Positions 1 to 8,022 of a stretch of 64,000 bases of DNA are shown in pieces. This DNA is from Geodermatophilus tzadiensis (lineage in GTDB: Bacteria; Actinomycetota; Actinomycetes; Mycobacteriales; Geodermatophilaceae). The notes under the pieces were generated by a model. The model was not told the origin of the DNA. It did not search any database and was given only the letters and a program-made list of their open reading frames with translations. The first letter of the stretch is position 1. Each line of letters opens with the position of its first letter. The translations under genes were made by a program, and so were the position numbers. The DNA lies in assembly GCF_003002915.1 (NCBI RefSeq), contig NZ_PVTG01000004.1, positions 124,001-188,000 of the forward strand, read 5' to 3'.

Positions 1-237
1 GGACCGGCCGACGTCGCGGTTGTCGAACCGGACGACGCGGAAGCCGCGCTCGAGGTAGGCGTCCACCATCCGCTGCGGCCACGACGTCAGGTCGATGCCG
101 AGACCGGCGATCAGCAGCAGCGGCTCGCCGTCGTCCGGACCGTCGACCCGGTGGCACAGCCGCGGGCCGGCGGGCAGGTCGACGAAGCGGTCCCCGGAGT
201 GCTCGACGGCCTCCGGTGCCTCCAGGAACGTCGTCAC
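1..237 (-). CDS. alpha/beta hydrolase, N-terminal part (runs off the window)
   Basis: The first 79 codons of an alpha/beta hydrolase are visible; the gene continues beyond base 1, so the catalytic Ser, Asp and His are not seen. The translation shows the usual entry of the fold: a PLLLIAGLGIDLTSW strand/oxyanion-hole segment and an RVVRFDNRDVGRS segment that matches the conserved strand before the nucleophile elbow. The start is a GTG (235-237) whose last bases overlap the TGA stop of the upstream flavin monooxygenase (GTGA), implying translational coupling and one transcript. A hydrolase beside a Baeyer-Villiger enzyme would suit hydrolysis of the ester or lactone it makes; that role is inference. 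Substrate unknown. Confidence 0.85.
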   Translation of the reverse strand, partial: MTTFLEAPEAVEHSGDRFVDLPAGPRLCHRVDGPDDGEPLLLIAGLGIDLTSWPQRMVDAYLERGFRVVRFDNRDVGRS

Positions 238-1736
238 GCCGCCACCGCCGCGCGGGTGCGGGAGGAGGAGAACGCGAGCTCGGGGTCGACCACGCTGTCG
301 GCCCGGAGCAGCTTGACGTCGTCGGCGTAGTCCATCGAGGTCAGCCACGGCATCCGGTCGCCCTGGCGGGGGAGGAGGTCGACGGCGCGCCGGATGTAGC
401 CGGCGGCGAAGTCGAGGAACGGCCGGGTCGGCATGTCCGGGTCGCTCGGCTCGGGTGTGCAGGTGTCGTAGCCGTGCTCGTCCATGTGCCGCAGCAGCCG
501 GGTGAAGTGCTCGCAGAGCAGGCCGATCTTCAGCGTCCAGGAGCTGTTGGTGTAGCCGATCGCGAAGGCGAGGTTCGGCACGCCCGACAGCATCATGCCC
601 TTGTAGGCGACGGTCTCCCGCAGCTCCACCTCGCGGCCGTCGACGACCGGCCGCAGCCCCCCGAAGGCCTGCACGCTGAGCCCGGTGGCGGTGACGATGA
701 CGTCGGCCGGCAGCTCGCGGCCGGACTCCAGCAGCACGCCGTCCTCGGTGAAGGTGACGATCCGGTCGGTGACGACGTCGGCCTTCCCCTCGCGGATCGC
801 GCGGAAGAGGTCGCCGTCGGGGACGGCGCACAGCCGCTGGTCCCACGGGTCGTAGGGCGGGTTGAAGTGCTCGTCGACGGCGAAGCCCTCGGGCAGCAGC
901 TTGGTGTTGATCCGGCGGATGAGCTTGCGCGCGGCCTGCGGGTGCTTCTGGCAGAACCGGTAGACCGCCCGCTGCTGGGCGATGTTCTTGCGGCGGGTCA
1001 GCGCGTAGCCGCGCTCGTCGCCGAACCACCGCCGCAGCAGGGCGGCGACCTTGTCCTCGCGCGGGACGGGCAGCACGTAGGTGGGGGTGCGCTGCAGCAT
1101 CGTCACCCGCTCGGCGGTGGCGGCCATGGCCGGGACCAGGGTGACGGCGGTGGCGCCGCTGCCGATCACGACGACCCGCTTGCCCGAGTACTCGAGGTCG
1201 GCGGGCCAGTGCTGCGGGTGGACGACGGTCCCGCGGAAGCGCTCGCGGCCCTCGAAGTGCGGGGTGAAGCCCTCGTCGTAGCGGTAGTAGCCGCCGGCGA
1301 CGAACACCCAGCCGGCGGTCAGCGTGCTGCGCTCGCCGGTGTCGGTGTGCTCGACGTCGACGGTCCAGCGCGCGTCGGCCGACGACCAGGACACGCCGAC
1401 GACCCTGCGGTGGAAGCGGATGTGCGCGTCGAGGCCGTTCTCGGTGATCGTCTCGCGCAGGTAGTCGAGGATCCGCGGGGCGTCAGCGATCGACTGCCGG
1501 TCGCGCCAGGGCTTGAACTCGTAACCGAAGGTGTGCAGGTCGGAGTCCGACCGGATGCCCGGGTAGGTGAACAGGTCCCACGTGCCGCCGGAGGTGCCGC
1601 GCGCCTCCAGGACGGTGAAGGACTTCTGCGGCAGCTCGGTGGTCAGGTAGCGCGCGGCGCCGATGCCGGAGATGCCGGCCCCGACGACGACGACGTCGAG
1701 GTGCTCGGGGGCGGGCGGCGGCGGGGCGGAGGACAT
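234..1736 (-). CDS. FAD-dependent Baeyer-Villiger monooxygenase, EthA-like
   Basis: A 500-residue flavoprotein monooxygenase, close in length to mycobacterial EthA. An FAD-binding GAGISG lies at residues 19-24, the Baeyer-Villiger fingerprint FxGxxxHxxxWP is complete (FRGTVVHPQHWP, residues 167-178), and a second dinucleotide fold for NADPH (GSGATA) starts near residue 192. Such enzymes insert oxygen next to a ketone to give an ester or lactone. I chose the ATG at 1734-1736 because homology begins about ten residues later; the reading frame stays open further upstream but that stretch lies in the divergent promoter. It is the first gene of a pair with the hydrolase at 1-237 and diverges from a PucR-type regulator, the likely controller. 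Substrate not deducible. Confidence 0.92.
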   Translation of the reverse strand: MSSAPPPPAPEHLDVVVVGAGISGIGAARYLTTELPQKSFTVLEARGTSGGTWDLFTYPGIRSDSDLHTFGYEFKPWRDRQSIADAPRILDYLRETITENGLDAHIRFHRRVVGVSWSSADARWTVDVEHTDTGERSTLTAGWVFVAGGYYRYDEGFTPHFEGRERFRGTVVHPQHWPADLEYSGKRVVVIGSGATAVTLVPAMAATAERVTMLQRTPTYVLPVPREDKVAALLRRWFGDERGYALTRRKNIAQQRAVYRFCQKHPQAARKLIRRINTKLLPEGFAVDEHFNPPYDPWDQRLCAVPDGDLFRAIREGKADVVTDRIVTFTEDGVLLESGRELPADVIVTATGLSVQAFGGLRPVVDGREVELRETVAYKGMMLSGVPNLAFAIGYTNSSWTLKIGLLCEHFTRLLRHMDEHGYDTCTPEPSDPDMPTRPFLDFAAGYIRRAVDLLPRQGDRMPWLTSMDYADDVKLLRADSVVDPELAFSSSRTRAAVAA

Positions 1737-1806
1737 CCGGGCTCCAGGGGTGGGGGACGGCGTCCTCCCACCATCGGTGGCCCGGCTGCCCTCCCGCCAG
1801 CACGAC

Positions 1807-1836
1807 GTGCACCAGGATGGGCGTCCTGCGGTGCAC
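1807..1836. promoter_or_regulatory. inverted repeat in the monooxygenase/PucR divergent promoter
   Basis: In the 109-base region between the divergent monooxygenase and PucR-type regulator, GTGCAC-CAGGA (1807-1817) is matched by TCCTG-CG-GTGCAC (1824-1836), an imperfect dyad with two extra bases in the right arm. It ends ten bases before the regulator's GTG start. The position suits an operator for the regulator itself; this is inference from symmetry and location. Confidence 0.4.
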
Positions 1837-1845
1837 ACTGCCCCG

Positions 1846-3078
1846 GTGACCGACGACTGGCCCGAGGTCTCCCCGCGGGTGCGCGAGCTGTTCCGGCGCG
1901 GCGCGGAGGTGGCGCTGGACTCGCGGGCGGAGTGGGTGGCCGACGTGCAGGCCGCGGCGCTGGCGGGCAGCCGCATGCGGCCGGTGGCCGAGGACCCGGT
2001 GCTGGCCGCGGCGACCCGGCGGGCCACGCAGGCCAACCTGCTGCACTGGGCGCGGGCCAACGTGCAGCGGCCCGGTGCCCGGGTGCCGGTGGACACCGAG
2101 CCGGAGGTGCTCGAGGCCGCCCGCGACCTCGTGCGCCGCGGGCTCGACGAGAGCGGGCTGGACACCTACCGCACCGGGCAGGGCGTGGCCTGGCGGCGGT
2201 GGATGGAGATCTGCTTCGAGCTGACCGCCGACCCCGCGGAGCTGCGCGCGCTGCTCGACGTCTCCGCGCTGTCGATCACCACCTTCGTCGAGGACACCGT
2301 CGCCGCGGTGTCCGAGCGGATGGCCGCCGAGCGGGCCGAGCTCACCCGTGGCGCGCACGCCGACCGGCGCGCGGCGGTCACCCTGCTGCTGGAGGGCGCC
2401 CCGCTGGGCCGCGCCCGCGCGGAGGCGCAGCTGGGCTACCGCCTGTCCGGCCCGCACACCGCCGTCATCGTGTCGAGCGGGTCGGACCGCGCCGCGCCCG
2501 AGCAGCTGGAGGCCGCGGCGGAGGCGGCGGTGCGGGCCGCCGGCGCGCCGCACCGGCTCACCGTCGTGGCCAGCGCCGCGGCGCTGTGGGTGTGGCTGCC
2601 GGTGGGCACCGCGCCGCGCACCGCCGACCTCGCCGCCGCGCTGGCCGGTGCGCCCGACGTCCGGCTGGCCGTGGGGCGCCCCGGCCGGGACGTCGAGGGC
2701 TTCCGCCGCAGCCACCTCGACGCCGCCACCACCCAGCGGATGCTGGCCCGGCTCACCTCCCCGCAGCAGGTGGCCCGCTACGAGGACGTCCAGCTGGTGG
2801 CCCTGCTGACCAGCGAGCCCACCGCCGTCGACGAGTTCCTCGCCGACACCCTCGGCGCCCTGGCCACCGCCGACGCCGACACCCGCGACACCGTGCTGAC
2901 CTACGTGCGCGAACTGGGCAACGCCTCGCGCACCGCCACCCGCCTCTACACCCACCGCAACACCGTGCTGCGCCGCCTGGCGCGCGCCGACGAGCTGCTC
3001 CCGCGCCCGCTGGCCGAGGACGTGCTCGGCGTCGCCGCCGCGCTGGAGGTGCTGCGCTGGCGGGGCACCGCCGGCTGA
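1846..3078 (+). CDS. PucR/CdaR-type transcriptional regulator
   Basis: A 410-residue regulator. The C-terminal 60 residues carry the PucR-type helix-turn-helix, with the characteristic TATRLYTHRNTVLRRL helix, after a variable N-terminal sensory half and a middle region that in this family is a degenerate nucleotide-cyclase-like fold. GTG at 1846 is chosen because clear coding sequence (DWPEVSPRVRELF) begins three codons later; the open frame upstream is antisense to the monooxygenase. It diverges from the monooxygenase/hydrolase pair and probably controls it in response to a small ligand. PucR proteins often activate catabolic operons, but the ligand cannot be predicted here. Confidence 0.88.
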   Translation: MTDDWPEVSPRVRELFRRGAEVALDSRAEWVADVQAAALAGSRMRPVAEDPVLAAATRRATQANLLHWARANVQRPGARVPVDTEPEVLEAARDLVRRGLDESGLDTYRTGQGVAWRRWMEICFELTADPAELRALLDVSALSITTFVEDTVAAVSERMAAERAELTRGAHADRRAAVTLLLEGAPLGRARAEAQLGYRLSGPHTAVIVSSGSDRAAPEQLEAAAEAAVRAAGAPHRLTVVASAAALWVWLPVGTAPRTADLAAALAGAPDVRLAVGRPGRDVEGFRRSHLDAATTQRMLARLTSPQQVARYEDVQLVALLTSEPTAVDEFLADTLGALATADADTRDTVLTYVRELGNASRTATRLYTHRNTVLRRLARADELLPRPLAEDVLGVAAALEVLRWRGTAG

Positions 3079-3190
3079 CGCCGTTCCCCGGTGCGGATCC
3101 GGACGATCCCGAGCAGGATGAGCGGTGAGGGACCGGGAGGCCGACGATGGGCGGACGGCAGGCGACGGCCGGGGAGCCGGGGGTCCTCCG

Positions 3191-6100
3191 GTGAGCCTCC
3201 TGCCGCGGTACGGCACGGCGCGCGCCGCGCTGTCCGGGGCGGCCCGCCTGGCGGTGACCGGCGCCGGCCTGGCCGCCGTGCCGGCGGTCGTCGGGGCGGA
3301 CCTGCTGGGTGCCACGGTGCGCACGTCGGCGCGGACGTCGGTCCGCACGGTGCGCGCCGCCGCGGACCTCTCCGCCGCGGTCGCCGGCCGCTCGGCCGGT
3401 CTCGCCCGGTCCGTCGCCGGACCCGGGGTCAAGGCGGTGGCGCGGCCGGGCGTGCGCGCGGTCGGCCGGCTGGTCACCGGTGCCGACCCGCTGCCCACCG
3501 GTCACGTCCGGGAGCTCGCCGACGTCGTCACGGGGATGCTCGAGCCGCCGCAGGCGCGCCGCACCCCGCGGGTGTGGGCCGGGCCGGGAGTGGTGCAGGT
3601 CGAGGTCCCCGAGCCCGCGCCGGACGCCCCGCCCGACGCCGGCCGGACGCTGCGCGAGCGGCTCGAGAGCCTCGAGGGCGTGCGGTGGGCGGCGGTCAAC
3701 GAGGTGGTCGGCCGGGTGCTGGTCGCCGTCGACGAGGGCCGGGTCGGTGTCGACGACGTCGTCGACACCGTCGGCGCGCTGCACGAGGCGGTCGCCGGCG
3801 ACGCCGGGCTGCCCGAGCGCGAGGACCACCCCGCCGACCTCGAGCCGGTGCTGGCCGCGCTCACCTCGGCCACCGCCGACCTGCTCGCCGTCGGCCTGGC
3901 CGCGCTGGGCCGGGTGACACCGGTGCCGCCGCTGTCCCGGCACGTCACCCTCCTCCTGCCGCTGCTCGACGCGCAGGACTGGCTGACCCGCGCGCTCACC
4001 CGGCGGATCGGCGGCGTCGGCACCGGGCTGGCCCTCGACGCGCTGTCGGCCGGCCTGCACGCGCTCACCCAGAGCTCCACGGTGCCGGCCCTCAACGCCG
4101 TCTCCTCGCTGCAGCAGGCGCTGGAGGCGCGCGCCCGCCGCCAGGTCTGGTGCCGGCGCGAGGAGGAGCTGTGCCGGCCGCACCCGGACGAGGACCCGCC
4201 GAAGGCCGTCGACGCCGGACCGCGGCCCGAGCCCCTGCGGCCCGGGGTGCTGGAGCGGTACCGGGCGCGGACGGGCCCGGCCACCACGGCCGCCGCGGTC
4301 GCCGTCCTGGCGTTGACCCGGCGGCCCGGGCGCGCGGCCGACCTGGTCAAGGCGCTCAGCCCCAAGGCGGCGCTGCAGGGCCGGGAGTCCTTCGCCGCCA
4401 CGCTGGACCTGCTGCTGTGCCGCGCCGGCGTCGTCCCGATGGACGGGTCGGTGTACCGCCGCCTGGACCGGGTCGACTGCGTGGTCGTCGACGGGGCGGC
4501 GCTGTGCACCGGCCCGTCGGTGGTGCTGGAGGCCACCGCCGAGGCCGACGGGTGGGACGACGCCCGGGTGTGGACGGCGGCCTCGCACCTGCTGGACGAC
4601 GGCGGCGACGGCGGCACCCGGCTCGGGCCGCCGCGGACGGCACCGGACGGCGGGCAGCAGCGGGCGCTGTACGCCGGGCGCCGCCGGGTCGGGACCGTGC
4701 TCGTCGCCCCCGAGCTCGACCCGCACGCCGAGGCGCTGCTCAGCGCGGCGGTCTCGGCCGGGCACCTGCTGGTGCTCACCGCGCACGCCGGCGCCCGCGA
4801 GCTGGCCGGCATGGCCGGGCAGGTGGTGACCGACGGCGAGCCGCTGGCCGGCGTCGTCCGCCGGCTGCAGGGCGAGGGGCACGGCGTGCTGCTGGTGTCC
4901 GCGCTCGACGCGGCCGCGCTGCTGGCCGCCGACGTCGGCATCGCCCCGGTCGGCCCGGGCCGCACGCCGGCGTGGGGCGCCGACCTGCTCACCGGCCCGG
5001 GGCTGGCGCCGGTCTGCCGGCTCGTGGCCGCCACCGCCGACGCCCGCGCGGTCAGCCGCCGGGCCGTGCAGAGCGCGCTGACCGGCAACGTCCTGGGCAC
5101 CCTGCTGGCCGCCGTCGGCTCGCCCCTCTACGGCCAGCGCAAGGCCACCACCCCGGGCAAGACCGCCACGGTCGCGACCCTGCTCGACGGCGCGTGGACG
5201 GCGGTGCGGGTCGCCCGTCGTCCCGACCCCGCACCCTCGGTGCACACGCCGTGGCACGCGCTCGACCCCGACGACGTCGTCCGCCGGCTCGCCGCGCTGC
5301 CCGCGGCACCCGAGCCGCGGCGGCGCCGCCCGGTCCGGGGCGCGGCGCTGCTGCGCGGCCCGGCCCGGTTCGCCCGCACCGTGGCCGCGGAGCTCACCGA
5401 CCCGCTGACCCCCGTCCTCGGCGCCGGCGCCGGTGCGACCGCCGTGCTCGGCGAGAGCGCCGACGCGGTGCTGGTCGGCAGCGTGACGGTGGGCAACGCG
5501 CTGCTCGGGGCGCTGCAGCGGGTGCGGGCGGAGACCGCGCTGGAGTCGCTGCTGCTCGAGCAGGACGTGCGGGTGCGCCGCGAGCGCGACGGCGGCGTGG
5601 AGGAGGTGCCGGCCGGCGAGCTGCGGGTGGGCGACGTGGTCGTGGTGTCCTCCGGCGACGTGGTGGCCGCCGACGCCCGGCTGCTGGCGGCCGAGGACCT
5701 GGAGGTCGACGAGTCGAGCCTGACCGGGGAGTCGCTGGCCGTGGCCAAGTCGGTGGCCGCCACCCCCGGCGCCGACGTCGCCGACCGCCGGTGCGTGCTC
5801 TTCGACGGCACCACCGTGGTGGCCGGCAGTGGCCGCGCGGTGGTCGTCGCCGTCGGGTCGGCCACCCAGGCCGGGCGCGCCACCCGCGCCGCCGGCAGCG
5901 GGCCGCCGCCAGCCGGGGTGCAGTCGCGGCTGGCCGAGCTGACCCGCTCGGTGCTGCCCCTGACGCTGGCCGGCGGTGCCGCGGTGACCGCGCTGGGCGT
6001 GCTGTGGCGGCGGCCGCTGCGCGAGGCGGTCGGCGCCGGGGTGGCCGTGGCGGTCGCCGCGGTGCCGGAGGGGCTGCCGCTGGTGGCCACCGTCGCGCAG

Positions 6101-7819
6101 CAGGCCGCGGCGCGGCGCCTGTCGGGGCGCGGCGCCGTCGTCCGCAGCGCGCGGGTGCTCGAGGCGCTGGGCCGGGTGGACACCGTCTGCTTCGACAAGA
6201 CCGGCACGCTGACGGAGAACCGGCTGCAGGTGGTCCGCCTCCTCCCGCTCGACGGCGACGGGGCGGAGGAGGACGCGCTGCTCGGGCTGGCCGCCGCGGC
6301 CGTCGGCGCCGGCGACGACGAGGCGCACGAGACCGACCGCGCCGTCGTCACGGCCGCGCGCGACCGCGGGGTGGCCGCGGACGAGGCGCCGGAGGCCAGC
6401 GTGCCCTTCGCCACCGGCCGCGGCTTCTCCGCCGCGCTGCGCGGGGGCCGGCTGGTGGTCAAGGGCGCCCCGGAGGTGGTGCTCCGCCGCTGCGCGGAGC
6501 CCGGGGACGCCGCGGCGCGGGTGCAGGAGCTGGCGTGCGCGGGGCTGCGGGTGCTCGCCGTCGCCGACCGCGCCGTCGACGGGCGCCCCGACGACCTGGA
6601 GGCCGCCGCCGAGGAGCTCACCCTGCGCGGGCTGGTCGGTCTGGCCGACACGGTGCGGCCGTCGTCGGCGGCCGCGGTCGAGCAGCTGCGCGCGGCCGGG
6701 GTGCGGGTGCTGGTGGCCACCGGCGACCACCCCGAGACCGCCGCCGCGATCGCCGCCCAGGCCGGCGTACCCGGTGCCGACCGGGTGGTCACCGGCGCCC
6801 AGCTGGCCCGCGCGTCGGAGGCCGAGCGGGCCCGGCTGGTGGCCGACGCCGCGGTGTTCGCCCGGCTGTCGCCGGAGCAGAAGGTGCTGCTGGTCGGCGC
6901 GCTGCGCAGAGCCGGCGCCACCCTGGCGATGACCGGCGACGGCGTGAACGACGCCGCGGCGATCCGGCTGGCCGACGTGGGCGTGGGGGTGGCCGGCGCG
7001 GAGTCGCCCGCGGCGCGCAGCGCGGCCGACCTGGTGGTCACCGACGCCGACCTGACCCGGCTGGTCGACGCCGTCGCCGAGGGCCGGGCACTGTGGTCGC
7101 GGGTGCGCGACGCGGTGGCCATCCTCGTCGGGGGCAACGCCGGCGAGGTCGGGTTCACCGTCCTCGGCACCGCGTTCGGCGGGCGGTCACCGCTGGGGAC
7201 CCGCCAGCTGCTCCTGGTCAACCTGCTCACCGACATGTTCCCCGCGCTCGCGGTCGCGGTGGCCGCGCCGCGCACCGCCGCCCCGTCGTCCGACGGCGGC
7301 CCGCTGGCCGGGCACCCGCTGCAGGCGGTGCTGGCGGCCGGCCCGCAGCGGGGCTTCACCGCGTCGGTGCGGGAGCTGGTCGCCGTCCGCGGGGTGGCGA
7401 CGGCGGCCGGGGCGACCGGCGCGTGGGCCACCGGGCGGCTGGCCGGCCGGCGGCACGCCGGCACGATGGGGCTGGCCGCGCTCATCGCCACCCAGCTCGG
7501 GCAGACCGCGTGGTCGGGGCGGCGCAGCCCGCTGGTGCTGGCGACGGCCGCGGGCTCGCTGCTGGCGCTGGCCGCCGTCGTCCAGACGCCGGGGGTCAGC
7601 CGGTTCTTCGGCTGCCGGCCGCTGGACCCGCTGTCGTGGCTGCTGGTCCTGGCCTGGGCCGCCGCGGGCACCGCCGGCGCGGAGCTGCTGCGGACGCCGG
7701 CCGCGGCTCAGGCGGTGGCGAGGATGCGCTCCAGCGCCGCCTCGAAGTACTCCTCGTACAGCTCGCGGACGACGTCCGCGCGGTCCTCGGCGACGGCCCG
7801 GTTGACCCGCCAGACGTAG
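3191..7819 (+). CDS. very large P-type ATPase (CtpI/CtpH-like) with a degenerate N-terminal ATPase copy
   Basis: A 1542-residue P-type ATPase, about twice the usual length, as in mycobacterial CtpI/CtpH. The C-terminal half is catalytically complete: actuator loop LTGES (about 845), PEGLPL membrane motif (about 959), phosphorylation site DKTGTLTEN (Asp about 1002) and hinge GDGVND (about 1249). No CPC metal motif is seen; PEGL resembles P2-type pumps, so the ion is unknown. The N-terminal half contains a decayed copy of the P domain (DGAALCTG near 434 where DKTGTLT would be, ADVGIAPVG near 581). GTG 3191 is preferred over GTG 3125 because the 22 intervening codons have unusually low G/C third positions. 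The last 112 bases overlap the convergent small gene at 7708-7851. Confidence 0.88.
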   Translation: MSLLPRYGTARAALSGAARLAVTGAGLAAVPAVVGADLLGATVRTSARTSVRTVRAAADLSAAVAGRSAGLARSVAGPGVKAVARPGVRAVGRLVTGADPLPTGHVRELADVVTGMLEPPQARRTPRVWAGPGVVQVEVPEPAPDAPPDAGRTLRERLESLEGVRWAAVNEVVGRVLVAVDEGRVGVDDVVDTVGALHEAVAGDAGLPEREDHPADLEPVLAALTSATADLLAVGLAALGRVTPVPPLSRHVTLLLPLLDAQDWLTRALTRRIGGVGTGLALDALSAGLHALTQSSTVPALNAVSSLQQALEARARRQVWCRREEELCRPHPDEDPPKAVDAGPRPEPLRPGVLERYRARTGPATTAAAVAVLALTRRPGRAADLVKALSPKAALQGRESFAATLDLLLCRAGVVPMDGSVYRRLDRVDCVVVDGAALCTGPSVVLEATAEADGWDDARVWTAASHLLDDGGDGGTRLGPPRTAPDGGQQRALYAGRRRVGTVLVAPELDPHAEALLSAAVSAGHLLVLTAHAGARELAGMAGQVVTDGEPLAGVVRRLQGEGHGVLLVSALDAAALLAADVGIAPVGPGRTPAWGADLLTGPGLAPVCRLVAATADARAVSRRAVQSALTGNVLGTLLAAVGSPLYGQRKATTPGKTATVATLLDGAWTAVRVARRPDPAPSVHTPWHALDPDDVVRRLAALPAAPEPRRRRPVRGAALLRGPARFARTVAAELTDPLTPVLGAGAGATAVLGESADAVLVGSVTVGNALLGALQRVRAETALESLLLEQDVRVRRERDGGVEEVPAGELRVGDVVVVSSGDVVAADARLLAAEDLEVDESSLTGESLAVAKSVAATPGADVADRRCVLFDGTTVVAGSGRAVVVAVGSATQAGRATRAAGSGPPPAGVQSRLAELTRSVLPLTLAGGAAVTALGVLWRRPLREAVGAGVAVAVAAVPEGLPLVATVAQQAAARRLSGRGAVVRSARVLEALGRVDTVCFDKTGTLTENRLQVVRLLPLDGDGAEEDALLGLAAAAVGAGDDEAHETDRAVVTAARDRGVAADEAPEASVPFATGRGFSAALRGGRLVVKGAPEVVLRRCAEPGDAAARVQELACAGLRVLAVADRAVDGRPDDLEAAAEELTLRGLVGLADTVRPSSAAAVEQLRAAGVRVLVATGDHPETAAAIAAQAGVPGADRVVTGAQLARASEAERARLVADAAVFARLSPEQKVLLVGALRRAGATLAMTGDGVNDAAAIRLADVGVGVAGAESPAARSAADLVVTDADLTRLVDAVAEGRALWSRVRDAVAILVGGNAGEVGFTVLGTAFGGRSPLGTRQLLLVNLLTDMFPALAVAVAAPRTAAPSSDGGPLAGHPLQAVLAAGPQRGFTASVRELVAVRGVATAAGATGAWATGRLAGRRHAGTMGLAALIATQLGQTAWSGRRSPLVLATAAGSLLALAAVVQTPGVSRFFGCRPLDPLSWLLVLAWAAAGTAGAELLRTPAAAQAVARMRSSAASKYSSYSSRTTSARSSATARLTRQT

Positions 7820-7851
7820 TCCTCGTGCAACTCGCTCAGCTCTGCCTGCAC
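7708..7851 (-). CDS. small conserved acidic protein, 47 aa
   Basis: A 47-codon gene with excellent coding signals: GTG start, AGGAGG four bases upstream, almost all third positions G or C, and a clean protein containing ELHEDYVWRVNRAVAEDR and ELYEEYFEAALERI. From memory, short actinobacterial hypothetical proteins share the layout ELHxEYVWxVNxAVAEGR; function unknown. It is probably all helical and acidic. It lies tail to tail with the giant P-type ATPase and shares 112 bases with it, so one of the two C-termini evolves under double constraint. Because the small protein looks conserved, I think it is real and the ATPase tail is the passenger. Confidence 0.7.
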   Translation of the reverse strand: MQAELSELHEDYVWRVNRAVAEDRADVVRELYEEYFEAALERILATA

Positions 7852-7990
7852 GGCTCCTCCTCTCGTCGGTCTCCTCCCCATCGTCCTCCCGCCCGGGCCG
7901 GTGACGGCGGAGATCGGGGTGCCGACCCGGTCACACCCTCAGCGAGGCGCCTCCTGCGATCCCTTCCCTCCTCTCGCCGTCGACCTGCGG

Positions 7991-8002
7991 GAACTGTCGT
8001 AC
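7991..8002. promoter_or_regulatory. degenerate LexA-like box upstream of the DUF222 gene
   Basis: GAACTGTCGTAC matches the actinobacterial SOS box GAAC-N4-GTTC at seven of eight fixed positions and lies 20 bases before the GTG at 8023. Members of the 13E12 (DUF222-HNH) family in Mycobacterium tuberculosis are known to carry LexA boxes, so the context fits; the single mismatch keeps confidence low. Confidence 0.3.
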
Positions 8003-8022
8003 CCCGGTCGTGGGTTCGTCCC

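Noticed and set aside
216-3128. Long plus-strand open frame of 970 codons opposite the monooxygenase
   Set aside because: It is a GC-rich shadow: low-complexity Gly/Arg/Ala/Val translation with no domain, antisense to a gene with clear motifs.
3125-3190. Upstream GTG start for the P-type ATPase
   Set aside because: The 22 codons have many A or T third positions, unlike the gene body; GTG 3191 is preferred though not proven.
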